A stretch of DNA of 29,705 nt, from the NCBI GenBank assembly GCA_021821585.1, contig JAKACF010000002.1, positions 1-29,705 of the forward strand. The letters run 5' to 3'. Positions within the stretch are counted from its first letter, which is position 1. Each line of letters begins with the position of its first letter. The translations under genes and the position numbers were made by a program. Of the stretch, positions 14,589 through 22,329 are shown in pieces. Source of the stretch: Actinomycetes bacterium (lineage in GTDB: Bacteria; Actinomycetota; Acidimicrobiia; Acidimicrobiales; Bog-793). The notes under the pieces are model-generated. The model saw nothing but the letters and a program-made list of their open reading frames with translations. It did not search any database and had not been told where the DNA came from.

Positions 14589-15244
14589 GCCGTCAACCTC
14601 CCTCCGAGGAAGCCGCGCAGGCGCTCGAGCGAGCCCGCCGCGACGACGAAGCTGACGAAGTCGCCGCTGCGCAACCTGGAACCGGGCGCAGGGATGAGGG
14701 AGTGGCCGCCTCGGGTCACCTCCACCACCTGGATCTCGCCCGCCACGTCGAGCTCGTGGACCTGGCGGCCTGCGAGGTAGTCGGGGACGTGGGAGCGCAC
14801 GAGCAGGGACTCCCCGTTGCCGAAGGTGTGCTCGGGCTCGAGCCGCCGGTGGCGCAGCATCCGGTGGACCCGGTCGACGGTCATCCTCACCGAGGTGACC
14901 ATCGCGAGGCCGAGGTCGGCGCAGACGGGGGCCACGTCGGTGTCGTGCAGCCGGCCCACGATGTGAGGGACCCGGTAGCGCTCACGGGCGATCCTCATGG
15001 TGACGACGTTCAGGCTGTCGTTCCCGCTGAGCGCCGCCAGGGCGTCGGCTTGGCGGACGCCTGCCGCCTCGAGCGCCCCGGTGTGCATGCCGTCGCCGTG
15101 GACGAAGCGGCCCCCGAACCCGGCGGGCAGCCGGAGGCGGGCCGCCGGGTCGACGTCGATCACCCCCACGGTGTCGCCCTCGATGTCGAGACGATGGGCG
15201 AGCGCGGCCCCGGCGCGCCCGCAGCCGATGATGACCGCCTGCAT
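14585..15244 (-). CDS. TrkA-like K+ regulatory protein (TrkA-N plus RCK_C)
   Basis: This 219-aa protein has an N-terminal Rossmann domain (MQAVIIGCGRAGAALAHRLD, acidic VGVIDVDPAA, FVHGDGMHTGALEAAGV, DALAALSGNDSLNVVTMRIA) and a C-terminal RCK_C domain. The latter starts near VRSHVPDYLAGRQVHELDVA and ends LRSGDFVSFVVAAGSLERLR. Such subunits bind NAD(H) or other nucleotides and gate K+ channels or transporters. ATG 15244 has a strong AAAGGAGGAG site and overlaps the ATPase stop (TGATG), so ATPase and both TrkA proteins are co-translated. No K+ channel or Trk membrane partner is in the window, which leaves the P-type ATPase as the nearest possible client. Confidence 0.93.
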   Translation of the reverse strand: MQAVIIGCGRAGAALAHRLDIEGDTVGVIDVDPAARLRLPAGFGGRFVHGDGMHTGALEAAGVRQADALAALSGNDSLNVVTMRIARERYRVPHIVGRLHDTDVAPVCADLGLAMVTSVRMTVDRVHRMLRHRRLEPEHTFGNGESLLVRSHVPDYLAGRQVHELDVAGEIQVVEVTRGGHSLIPAPGSRLRSGDFVSFVVAAGSLERLRGFLGGRLTA

Positions 15245-18048
15245 CACTCCTCCTTTCGTCGTGGCGCCCGGCGCCGGTGCGCCCACTTGCGGATCTCGTC
15301 GGCCACGAGGAGCAGCGCCCCGAAGGCGACGAGCACGGCCCAGTCCGACCACCTGAGCGGCGCCGTGTGGAAGAGGGCCTCGAGCGGCGGGGCGTAGCTC
15401 ACCGCCGCCATGAAGCCGATGGCGACGAAGCCGGCGAGCAGCAAGGGGACGTTCGAGAGGACGCCGACGCGAAGAAGGCTCTCCCGGTCGGTGCGCACCG
15501 CGAAGCTGTTGAAGAACTGGCTCACGACGATGCCGGCCTGGGTCATCGTGAGCGCCTCCCGGTAGGTGGGGTTGTCGTAGGTGAAGGCGTCGAAGGGCAG
15601 GTGGGCCGAGTGGATGCGCCAGAAGAAGGCGGTCACCACGCCGACCGACTGGATGGCGCCGAGGAAGCAGAAACGGCGGACCAGCTCGGCCGAGAAGAGC
15701 CGCTCCCGGGTGGGCCGGGGAGGGTGGCCCATGGTGCCCGGCTCCGGTCGCTCGGCACCGAGGGCGAGCGCCGGCATGACGTCGGAGCCGAGGTCGATGG
15801 CGAGCACCTGCAAGGCGGTGAGAGGGACGAGCGGGAAGCCGACGAAGGCGGCGACGAGGATGGGGGTGAGCTCGGCCAGGTTGTGGCTGAAGAGGTAGAC
15901 GAGGAAGCGCCGGATGTTCTGGTAGACGGCCCGGCCGAGCTCGATGGCCGCCCCGATCGAGGCGAAGGAGTCGTCGAGGAGGACCATGACGGCCGCCGCC
16001 CGGGCGACGTCGGTCCCGCCCTCGCCCATGGCGACACCGATGCTCGCGGCCTTGAGCGCCGGGGCGTCGTTCGCCCCGTCGCCGGTGACGGCGACGACCT
16101 CGCCTCTCCTCTCGAGGGTCGTCACGACGCGCAGCTTGTGCTCGGGTCGCACCCTGGCGAAGATCAGCTGCTCGCCGCTGTCGAGCAGGGTGCCGAGGGC
16201 CACCTCGTCGAGGTCGTCGAGCTCCCCGCCGGTGACGACGCGCGCCGGCCCGGGGCCGATGATGCCGACGCGGCGAGCGACCGCCTCGGCGGTGAGGCCG
16301 TAGTCGCCCGTGACCATGAGGATGCGGATGCCCGCCCGGTGGCAGGTGGCGACGGCGGCGGCGACCTCGGGGCGGGGAGGGTCGGCCATGGCGATCAGCC
16401 CCTCGAAGACCAGGTCCCTCTCCACCTCCTCGACCCGGTAGCGGCGAGCGGGGAGCCGGCGGGTGGCGACCGCGAGCACCCTGAGCGCCCGCCGGGCCAT
16501 GTCGTCGTTGGCCCGCTCGATCTCCCGTCGCGCGGCGGTGTCGAGCGCCGCCTCGCCCCCTTCCCGCCGCACGGCCTGGCAGCGCTCGAGCACGGCCTGC
16601 GGGGAGCCCTTCACGTAGGCGACCAGGCCGCCCGGTGCCGGGTAGACCGTCGTCATCAGCTTGCGGTCCGGGTCGAAGGGGAACGTCGCCTGCCTCGCGG
16701 CGACGTCCTGCGGGCTCGGGGCGGCGCCCGCCTTGCGGGCCGCCACGAGGATGGCGCCCTCGGTCGTGTCGCCGAGCACCCGCCAGCTCTCGCCGCCGGA
16801 GGGCGGGACGAGCCGGGCGTCGCAGCAGAGCGCCGCCGCCCGCAACAGGCCCTCGATCGCCGGCGCGTCCTCGACCTCGCCGGACGGCTCGTAGCCGACC
16901 CCGCTCACGCCGTGGGTGCGGCCGTCGCGGACGATCTCCTGCACCGTCATCTCGGCCTTGGTCAAGGTCCCTGTCTTGTCGGTGCAGATGACCGTGGTCG
17001 ACCCGAGCGTCTCGACGGCCGCCAGCCGCTTCACGAGCGCCTGCCGGCGCGCCATCCGCCGCACCCCGATGGCGAGGGAGACCGACAGGGTCGCCGGCAG
17101 TCCCTCGGGGACGAGGGCGACCATCACCCCGAGGGCGAAGAGGAAGGACATCACGAAGGCGCTTCCCGACACGACGCGCAGGACGAACAGGAGGGCCCCG
17201 GCCGCGATGGCGATGGCGCCGACCCGCTTGGCCATGTCGGAGACCTGTCGCTGGAGCGGGCTCTGCTCGGGAGGCATGCCGGCCGTCAGGCGGTAGATCC
17301 TCCCGAACTCGGTGGACAGCCCGGTGGCGACAACGAGCGCCCGTCCCGTCCCGCTCACGACGGCCGTGCCCATGTAGACGCAGTTGCGAGCATCGAGCAG
17401 CCCGGTGCCGGGCGCCATCGCCTCGGTCACGCGGGAGACCGGCTGGCTCTCGCCGGTGAGGGCCGCCATCTCGATCGCCAGGGCGTTGGCCTCGATGAGG
17501 CGGCAGTCCGCCGAGACGGCGTCGCCCGGTTCGAGGGCGACGAGGTCGCCCGGTACGAGCTCCTCGGCGGGGACGGCCGTGAGCTCACCGTCGCGCACCA
17601 CACGGGCGGTGCGGGGGATGAGGGCCTGCAGCGCCTCTGCCGTTCGCTCGGCCGAGTGTTCCTGGGCGAAGCCGATGAGGGCGTTCAGCCCCACCACCCC
17701 GAGGATGGCGACGGCGAGCTCGAGGTCCGCCGGGTCCCGGGGTGAGCTCAGCAGGTAGCTCGCCATGGTGAGCGCCGAGGCGATCACGAGGAGGACGGCG
17801 AACATGTTGGTGAGCTGCGAGCCGAGCTCGGCGAGGACGCTGCGGTGCGGGGCCGGGGGAAGCGCGTTCGGCCCGGTCGCCTGGAGCCGTCGGGCCGCTT
17901 CGGCCCCGCTCAGCCCCCGGCGCGAGCTGCCGAGCGCCGCCAGAGCGGCCTTCGTGTCGAGCGCCGTCACCGGCTCGGGCGTCCCGGCCTGCTCCTCCTC
18001 GTCCGGGCGCGTGCGACCTGCCGGCCGGGAGATGGTCGGCGTGCTCAC
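15244..18048 (-). CDS. P2-type cation-transporting ATPase, CtpF-like
   Basis: This 934-aa pump has the N-terminal cation-ATPase domain (GLSGAEAARRLQATGPNALP), then about ten membrane segments. Other features are actuator motif ALTGESQPVS, ion-site helix VPEGLPATLSVSLAIG, phosphorylation site ICTDKTGTLT (Asp357), nucleotide-domain VAYVKGSPQAVLERC and hinge VTGDGANDAPALKAA. TM6 reads AIDLGSDVMPALALG, closer to the DLGTD-P form of Na+/K+-type pumps than to the N-TDG of Ca2+ pumps, but the ion is not certain. Mycobacterial CtpF (Rv1997) is a DosR-regulon P2 ATPase. GTG 18048 is chosen because its distance from the DosR-like box (74.5 bp) equals that of the CBS and DUF355 genes. GTG 18072 is an alternative. 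It is the first gene of an operon with two TrkA-like proteins. Confidence 0.93.
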   Translation of the reverse strand: MSTPTISRPAGRTRPDEEEQAGTPEPVTALDTKAALAALGSSRRGLSGAEAARRLQATGPNALPPAPHRSVLAELGSQLTNMFAVLLVIASALTMASYLLSSPRDPADLELAVAILGVVGLNALIGFAQEHSAERTAEALQALIPRTARVVRDGELTAVPAEELVPGDLVALEPGDAVSADCRLIEANALAIEMAALTGESQPVSRVTEAMAPGTGLLDARNCVYMGTAVVSGTGRALVVATGLSTEFGRIYRLTAGMPPEQSPLQRQVSDMAKRVGAIAIAAGALLFVLRVVSGSAFVMSFLFALGVMVALVPEGLPATLSVSLAIGVRRMARRQALVKRLAAVETLGSTTVICTDKTGTLTKAEMTVQEIVRDGRTHGVSGVGYEPSGEVEDAPAIEGLLRAAALCCDARLVPPSGGESWRVLGDTTEGAILVAARKAGAAPSPQDVAARQATFPFDPDRKLMTTVYPAPGGLVAYVKGSPQAVLERCQAVRREGGEAALDTAARREIERANDDMARRALRVLAVATRRLPARRYRVEEVERDLVFEGLIAMADPPRPEVAAAVATCHRAGIRILMVTGDYGLTAEAVARRVGIIGPGPARVVTGGELDDLDEVALGTLLDSGEQLIFARVRPEHKLRVVTTLERRGEVVAVTGDGANDAPALKAASIGVAMGEGGTDVARAAAVMVLLDDSFASIGAAIELGRAVYQNIRRFLVYLFSHNLAELTPILVAAFVGFPLVPLTALQVLAIDLGSDVMPALALGAERPEPGTMGHPPRPTRERLFSAELVRRFCFLGAIQSVGVVTAFFWRIHSAHLPFDAFTYDNPTYREALTMTQAGIVVSQFFNSFAVRTDRESLLRVGVLSNVPLLLAGFVAIGFMAAVSYAPPLEALFHTAPLRWSDWAVLVAFGALLLVADEIRKWAHRRRAPRRKEE

Positions 18049-18086
18049 CGCCCGCCGAGCCGCGCCCGGCACATGCCCATGAGCAC

Positions 18087-18129
18087 AGCGTCGGGCCGTC
18101 GGCGACCACCGGCAAGGGCCGAAGGTCAC
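18087..18129 (-). promoter_or_regulatory. DosR-like box and -10 for the P-type ATPase operon
   Basis: The minus strand reads GTGACCTTCGGCCC at 18129-18116 (1 mismatch). GACGCT (18092-18087) starts 30.5 bp past the centre. The centre is 74.5 bp from GTG 18048. On the plus side no -10 is found at the expected place before the GNAT gene, so the box is assigned to the ATPase. Confidence 0.7.
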
Positions 18130-18152
18130 GAGGCCGCTTGTTGGCGGGCATC

Positions 18153-18665
18153 ATGGGACCGGTGAGCGGCGAGGTGGAGATCGGCGAGGTCCGGCCCGAG
18201 GAGTGCGAGGCGGCAGGCGAGGTCGTCGTGGCTGCCTACTCGACGCTCCCGGGTGGTCACCTGTCGCCCGAGTACGCCGCCGAGCTCGCCGACGTGCGAC
18301 GTCGCCGGAGCGGCGCCACGGTGCTCGTCGCACGGGACGGCGACGCCGTCGTCGGCTGCGTCACGCTCGTGACCGACGCCTCCTCGCCGTGGGCGGAGCT
18401 GGTCGAGCCGGGGGAGTCGGCGATCCGCATGCTGGCCGTCGCCCCGGGCTCACAAGGGCGCGGCGTCGGTCGCCTCCTCGTCGAGGCCTGCCTCGAGCGG
18501 GCGGCGGCGAACGGCTCTGGCGCCGTCGTCCTGCACTCCACGCCCTGGATGACCGTGGCGCACCACCTCTACGAGCGGACCGGCTTCGCCCGCCTCCCCG
18601 AGCGCGACTTCCTCCCGGTCCCCGACGTGCCGCTCATGGCCTTCCACCTGTCGCTTTCCGCCTAG
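18153..18665 (+). CDS. GNAT-family N-acetyltransferase
   Basis: This 170-aa protein has the single-domain GNAT fold: EIGEVRPEECEAAGEVVVAA as beta1-alpha1, GATVLVARDGDAVVGCVTLV as beta2-beta3, and motif A SAIRMLAVAPGSQGRGVGRL with the Q/RxxGxG acetyl-CoA pyrophosphate loop. Motif B follows (GAVVLHSTPWMTVAHHLYER) with the Tyr, then TGFARLPERDF. The acceptor substrate is not identifiable. The start is ambiguous: ATG 18153 or GTG 18162; no ribosome site is visible. It is divergent from the P-type ATPase and shares the intergenic region with the DosR-like box, but no matching -10 was seen on this strand. Confidence 0.88.
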   Translation: MGPVSGEVEIGEVRPEECEAAGEVVVAAYSTLPGGHLSPEYAAELADVRRRRSGATVLVARDGDAVVGCVTLVTDASSPWAELVEPGESAIRMLAVAPGSQGRGVGRLLVEACLERAAANGSGAVVLHSTPWMTVAHHLYERTGFARLPERDFLPVPDVPLMAFHLSLSA

Positions 18666-18694
18666 GTGCCGCACGCCGCCCCGCCGGCGGTCTC

Positions 18695-18700
18695 TAGGGT
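18695..18700 (+). promoter_or_regulatory. Candidate -10 (TAGGGT) for the aldo/keto reductase
   Basis: TAGGGT fits the actinobacterial TANNNT -10 and lies in the 97-bp gap between the GNAT stop and the reductase start, giving a leader of about 56 nt. No convincing -35 or DosR-like box accompanies it. Confidence 0.35.
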
Positions 18701-18762
18701 GGCCGGGACCCGTGGCGCGTCGGCGGCAGAGGGCCGGCCCGCGAGGAAGGAGGCGACGACCG

Positions 18763-19731
18763 ATGGAGTACGCACGGCTCGGCAGCACGGGGCTCGAGGT
18801 GTCGAGGATCTGCCTCGGCTGCATGAGCTTCGGCGACCCGGGCCGGGGGAACCACCCGTGGACCATCGGGGAGGATGCCGCCCGGCCGATCATCCGCCAG
18901 GCGCTCGAGGCCGGGATCAATTTCCTCGACACCGCCAACGTCTACTCCGACGGCTCGAGCGAGGAGATCGTCGGGAGGGCGCTCTCGAGCTTCGCCCGGC
19001 GCGACGAGGTCGTGCTGGCGACGAAGGTGCACGGCCGGATGCGCGAGGGCCCGAACGGCCAGGGTCTGTCCCGCAGGGCGATCCTGTCGGAGATCGACCA
19101 CAGCCTGCGCCGCCTCGGCACCGACTACGTCGACCTCTACCAGATCCACCGCTTCGACCCCCGCACGCCGATCGAGGAGACGGTCGAGGCCCTGCACGAC
19201 GTCGTGAAGGCCGGCAAGGCACGCTACGTCGGGGCCTCGTCGATGTACGCCTGGCAGTTCCAGAAGATGCTGCACGTCGCCGAGCGCCACGGCTGGACCC
19301 GCTTCGTCTCCATGCAGGACCACTACAACCTGCTCTACCGCGAGGAGGAGCGGGAGATGCTGCCGCTGTGCTCAGCGGAGGGCATCGGGGTCATCCCCTG
19401 GAGCCCGCTCGCCCGGGGCCGTCTCACGAGGTCGTGGCACGAGACGACCGAGCGGAGCGAGACCGACGAGTTCGGCAAGCGCCTGTACGGGGACGGCGAC
19501 CGCGCCGTCGTCGAGAGGGTCGCCGCCGTCGCCGACCGCCGTGGCGTCAGCCAGGCGGAGGTGGCGCTCGCCTGGCTCCTCTCCAAGCCGGTCGTGACGG
19601 CGCCCATCATCGGGGTCACGAGGCCCGGGCAGCTCGAGGCGGCGCTCGCCGCCGTCTCGCTCGAGCTCGACCCTTCAGAGGTGGCAGAGCTCGAGGCGCC
19701 CTACGAGCCGCACGCCGTCGCCGGCCACTGA
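18763..19731 (+). CDS. Aldo/keto reductase
   Basis: This 322-aa (beta/alpha)8 NADPH-dependent oxidoreductase has the family start MEYARLGSTGLEVSRICLGC and catalytic Asp and Tyr in GINFLDTANVYSDGSSEEIV. It also has catalytic Lys in VLATKVHG, catalytic His in DLYQIHRFDP, and the cofactor-binding IPWSPLARGRL. RPGQLEAALAA near the end is also typical. It reduces aldehydes or ketones to alcohols; the physiological substrate is unknown. It resembles the YajO/Tas-like group of the superfamily. ATG 18763 follows GAAGGAGG by about 10 nt. It is convergent with the TetR gene, 9 bp away. Confidence 0.93.
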   Translation: MEYARLGSTGLEVSRICLGCMSFGDPGRGNHPWTIGEDAARPIIRQALEAGINFLDTANVYSDGSSEEIVGRALSSFARRDEVVLATKVHGRMREGPNGQGLSRRAILSEIDHSLRRLGTDYVDLYQIHRFDPRTPIEETVEALHDVVKAGKARYVGASSMYAWQFQKMLHVAERHGWTRFVSMQDHYNLLYREEEREMLPLCSAEGIGVIPWSPLARGRLTRSWHETTERSETDEFGKRLYGDGDRAVVERVAAVADRRGVSQAEVALAWLLSKPVVTAPIIGVTRPGQLEAALAAVSLELDPSEVAELEAPYEPHAVAGH

Positions 19732-19740
19732 CGAGCGGCC

Positions 19741-20346
19741 TCAGGCACCCCGGCGCTGCTCGAGGCCGTCCAGCAGGCACTGCAGCCCGACGGCGAACTG
19801 CCTCGGGGTGGTGAGCGAGGAGAGCTGCCGCGTGAGGGCATCCGTCGTTGTCTCCCGGGGGACCCAGCGCTCCCTCGAGGCCTCGAGGGCGGCGAAGCCG
19901 ACGGTGTAGGTCTGGACGGTGGCGAACGCCTGACGCGCCGCCCGGGGGGTGAAGCCCGCCTGGCAGAAGGCGTCGATCATCGCCTCCATCCTCGCGACCG
20001 CGTTCGGCGAGGTGAGCGGGTGGCGGAGGAAGACGTGCAGTGCCGCCGGCTGGCTGACGAGGAACCGGCGGAGGCGCTCGGACGCCTCGGTGATGAAGCC
20101 GCGGACGTCGCCCGGCTTGGCACGGGGCTTCCAGACGTCCGCCAGGAGGCGGTCGACGACCTCGTCGAGCAGGTCGTCCTTGTCCCGGACGTGGCGGTAG
20201 AGCGACATCGGGGCGACACCCAGCTTGGCGGCGAGGCCCCGGATGGTGAGTTGCTCGTAGCGTCCCGAGCGGACGACGTCGAGTGCCGTCTCGACGATCT
20301 GCTCGCGGGAGATGGTCCCCCATGCGGCCCGGCGTGACGCTGGCAT
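19741..20346 (-). CDS. TetR-family transcriptional regulator
   Basis: This 201-aa regulator has an N-terminal HTH (GTISREQIVETALDVVRSGR, LTIRGLAAKLGVAPMSLYRH, VRDKDDLLDEVVDRLLADVW, about residues 10-66). The LGVAPMSLYRHVRDKDDLL helix pair is typical of the TetR class with a TetR_C-type ligand-binding domain. The C-terminal part (RRFLVSQPAALHVFLRHPLT, then AFATVQTYTVGFAALE) is helical; the ligand is unknown. ATG 20346 has no ribosome site, but TACGCT ends 8 nt before it, so a leaderless or nearly leaderless message is likely. I saw no palindromic operator next to it. Candidate targets are itself or the adjacent aldo/keto reductase. Confidence 0.9.
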   Translation of the reverse strand: MPASRRAAWGTISREQIVETALDVVRSGRYEQLTIRGLAAKLGVAPMSLYRHVRDKDDLLDEVVDRLLADVWKPRAKPGDVRGFITEASERLRRFLVSQPAALHVFLRHPLTSPNAVARMEAMIDAFCQAGFTPRAARQAFATVQTYTVGFAALEASRERWVPRETTTDALTRQLSSLTTPRQFAVGLQCLLDGLEQRRGA

Positions 20347-20354
20347 GGGGCGAG

Positions 20355-20360
20355 AGCGTA
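20355..20360 (-). promoter_or_regulatory. Candidate -10 (TACGCT) for the TetR gene
   Basis: TACGCT on the minus strand (20360-20355) fits TANNNT and ends 8 nt before ATG 20346, placing transcription start at or just before the start codon. No -35 is evident. Confidence 0.4.
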
Positions 20361-20640
20361 ACCAGCCGGGGGGGTGCCCGCAGGCCGTCGGCGGGGCGCG
20401 TACCTCGGCGGGGGGACCCTCCGGTGGAGCAGACCTGAGAGCGACGGCGCACGGGAGCGGGGGCACCGCCCGCCCTCTCGGTCGCAGTCGTGGCCGGCGC
20501 CACCCGCGGTGAGGGCAGGCCCGTCGAGGTCGCCCGCAGCGGCGCCGTTGTCGACGCGACGGGACGGAGCAGCGTCGCGTCCGAGCCACGGGCGAGCCCG
20601 GACTCGACGGTGGCGGCGGCCCCGATGACGCCGGCCCCTT
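20361..20640. other. Gap with no recognised gene
   Basis: This stretch lies between the TetR start and the glycosyltransferase stop, both on the minus strand. It is GC-rich and open in several frames, but no frame encodes anything family-like, and no DosR-like box or RNA gene was seen. One minus frame reads GVIGAAATVESGLARGSD, which I could not assign. Confidence 0.5.
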
Positions 20641-20657
20641 CACAGGGCGGGCCTGTG
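20641..20657 (-). terminator. Hairpin after the glycosyltransferase gene
   Basis: CACAGG (20641-20646) and CCTGTG (20652-20657) form a perfect 6-bp stem with a 5-nt loop, about 28 nt downstream of the minus-strand glycosyltransferase stop. There is no T-tract, so it is a weak candidate. Confidence 0.35.
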
Positions 20658-20684
20658 CCGGGACCACCGGCGAGGAGCCGCTGT

Positions 20685-21743
20685 TCAGGCGGCGCTGATC
20701 TCGGCCGACTCGGGCAGCGGGGTGATGGCCTTCTCGTAGACGGCGAGGTACTCCCGCACCATCCTCTCGGCCGAGAAGCGCTCCTCGGCCGCGCTGCGGC
20801 AGTCGGCCCGGCGCAGCTCCCCGGCGCGCTCCAGCCCGTGCACGAGCGAGCGCTCGCCGCGGCAGAGGAAGCCGGTCTTGTTGTGCTCGACGATCTCGGG
20901 GGCCGATCCCCTCGCCGTCGTGACGACGGGCGTCCCGCAGGCGAGCGCCTCGGCCATCACGAGCCCGAAGGGCTCGGCCCAGCGGATCGGGTTCAGAAGG
21001 CAGGCGGCCTCTCCGAGGAGCCGGGTCTTGTCGGCGAAGCCCACCTCGCCGAGGAACTCGACGTCCGCTCCGAGCATCGGGCGGATGATCGAGGCGAAGT
21101 ACTCCTTCTCGAGGGGCTCGCTCATCTTGGCGGCGATGCGAAGCGGCATGCCCGCCGACCTGGCTGCTTTGATGGCGAGGTCGACGCCCTTGTCGGGGTG
21201 CATCCTCCCGAGGAAGGCGGCGTAGCCGCCCTGGCCGCTCCCGACGGGGAAGCGCCCGAGCTCGAGTCCGTGGTGGATGACCGCCGCCGGCGTGAGCCCC
21301 CGGGCGGTCGAGGCCTGGTGGTGGGAGATGGCCACCACCGGGATGCGGCGCTGCAGTGCCCGGTAGACGGGCGTCAGCACGTCGTCGAAGGGACCGTGGT
21401 TGGTCGTGACGACGGGCCAGCCGTGCAGGGAGCGGGCGTACAGCGGGCCGACGACGGTGTGGTCGTGGATCACGTCGGCCCCGACGAGGGCCTCGTAGGC
21501 CTCGACCACGTGGCGGCTCTCGTGGGCCGAGGTGCCCGAGGCGATGCCGATGGCCGAGCGGAAGCAGGAGCGGCGCGGGACCTTGCAGGTGGCGTCCCCG
21601 GTCGTGAAGAGGGTCACCTCGTGCCCCTCGGCCTGCAGTCCCCGTGCGAGGACGTCGATGAAGGCCTCGGTTCCCCCGTAGGCGCGTGGGGGCACCGGCA
21701 GCCAGGGCGGCGCGACGATTCCAATCCGCAGGCTGGAACTCAT
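20685..21743 (-). CDS. GT4-family glycosyltransferase
   Basis: This 352-aa GT-B fold enzyme begins SSLRIGIVAPPWLPVPP and YGGTEAFIDVLARGLQAEGH, the Gly-rich acceptor-side loop of family GT4. The linker carries VIHHGLELGRFP, then GGYAAFLGRMHPDKGVDLAI (donor-side Lys/Arg) and the EX7E motif in EPFGLVMAEALACGTPVV. GSAPEIVEHNKTGFL follows, and the protein ends MVREYLAVYEKAI. It transfers a sugar from a nucleotide sugar; the acceptor is unknown. ATG 21743 lacks a ribosome site and lies 43.5 bp from a perfect DosR-like box, so the mRNA should be leaderless. It is divergent from the PPOX-GH65-USP-PGM operon. Confidence 0.92.
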   Translation of the reverse strand: MSSSLRIGIVAPPWLPVPPRAYGGTEAFIDVLARGLQAEGHEVTLFTTGDATCKVPRRSCFRSAIGIASGTSAHESRHVVEAYEALVGADVIHDHTVVGPLYARSLHGWPVVTTNHGPFDDVLTPVYRALQRRIPVVAISHHQASTARGLTPAAVIHHGLELGRFPVGSGQGGYAAFLGRMHPDKGVDLAIKAARSAGMPLRIAAKMSEPLEKEYFASIIRPMLGADVEFLGEVGFADKTRLLGEAACLLNPIRWAEPFGLVMAEALACGTPVVTTARGSAPEIVEHNKTGFLCRGERSLVHGLERAGELRRADCRSAAEERFSAERMVREYLAVYEKAITPLPESAEISAA

Positions 21744-21750
21744 GGTTTTG

Positions 21751-21793
21751 ATGATGGGCGCCGTGCCGCCGGCACAACAGGGCCGAAGGTCCC
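21751..21793 (-). promoter_or_regulatory. Perfect DosR-like box and -10 for the glycosyltransferase
   Basis: The minus strand reads GGGACCTTCGGCCC at 21793-21780. CATCAT (21756-21751) starts 30.5 bp past the centre. ATG 21743 is 43.5 bp past it, predicting a leaderless transcript. Confidence 0.75.
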
Positions 21794-21831
21794 GGCATGC
21801 CCGGGGCCTCGCGCCCGACGGGCCGCGAGTC

Positions 21832-21875
21832 GGGACCTTGGACCCTGGCGCCGGTGTGCCGGGAGTCGCCACGCT
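21832..21875 (+). promoter_or_regulatory. DosR-like box and -10 for the PPOX-GH65 operon
   Basis: GGGACCTTGGACCC (21832-21845) has 2 mismatches. CACGCT (21870-21875) starts 31.5 bp past the centre. ATG 21882 lies 43.5 bp past it. The two boxes of this divergent region are 52 bp apart, so each gene has its own box at the same distance. Confidence 0.72.
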
Positions 21876-21881
21876 GGCGCC

Positions 21882-22322
21882 ATGTGGCTCGACGAGCGCG
21901 GCTCGGGCGTCCTCAGCCTCCCCGAGTGCCACGCCCTCCTCGCGCTCGGTTGTGACGAGGGGCGTCACGGGCACCTCGGCGTCCCGACCGACGGGGCGCC
22001 CGTCGTCCTGCCGCTCGACTACTGCGTTCTCGAGGGCGACCTCGTCGTGCAGGTGGGCGAGGGCCTCTTCGAGAGGGTCGTCGGGCGGCAGGTGGCCTTC
22101 CAGGTCGACGGCGTCTCCGAGGCGCTCGGGGCCGAGTGGAGCGAGGGCGAGCTGCCCTGGAGCGTGCTCGTCCGGGGGCCGGCGCTCGAGGCGGCACCGG
22201 GATCCGTGGGGCGGATCCGCAACGGGCATCTGGCGAGCCCGGGCGACCGGCTCGTCCGCATCCGCGCCGACGTGGTGACGGGTCGTCGCCTCGGGGAGCT
22301 CCGTGCCGCCGCCACCGGCTGA
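21882..22322 (+). CDS. PPOX-type flavin/F420-binding protein
   Basis: This 146-aa split-barrel protein of the pyridoxamine-5'-phosphate-oxidase-like family has the usual short-family order: GVLSLPECHALLALGCDEGR, HLGVPTDGAPVVLPLDYCVL, DLVVQVGEGLFERVVGRQVA, FQVDGVSEALGAEWS, then SVLVRGPALE. These proteins bind FMN, F420 or haem-type cofactors and act as small oxidoreductases; the cofactor here cannot be told apart by eye. Proteins of this kind are common among actinobacterial hypoxia and stress genes. ATG 21882 is unambiguous because promoter geometry places transcription start there. It is first in an operon with GH65, a universal-stress-like protein and beta-phosphoglucomutase. Confidence 0.9.
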   Translation: MWLDERGSGVLSLPECHALLALGCDEGRHGHLGVPTDGAPVVLPLDYCVLEGDLVVQVGEGLFERVVGRQVAFQVDGVSEALGAEWSEGELPWSVLVRGPALEAAPGSVGRIRNGHLASPGDRLVRIRADVVTGRRLGELRAAATG

Positions 22323-22329
22323 GGGCCCC

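Noticed and set aside
15277..17745. Long plus-strand open frame (about 822 codons)
   Set aside because: It is exactly antisense to the P-type ATPase, whose motifs are all in order on the other strand; composition is His/Asp/Glu/Gly-rich noise.
18116..18162. The 18116-18129 box as promoter element of the GNAT gene
   Set aside because: No xAxxxT hexamer about 31 bp downstream on the plus strand, whereas GACGCT is correctly placed on the minus strand for the ATPase.
18705..18718. GGGACCCGTGGCGC as a DosR-like box for the aldo/keto reductase
   Set aside because: At least four mismatches, including the second half-site, and wrong spacing to any -10 and to the start codon.
20490..20700. Plus-strand open frame starting in the TetR-GT4 gap
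   Set aside because: No family-like sequence, no ribosome site, and it simply runs into antisense of the glycosyltransferase.
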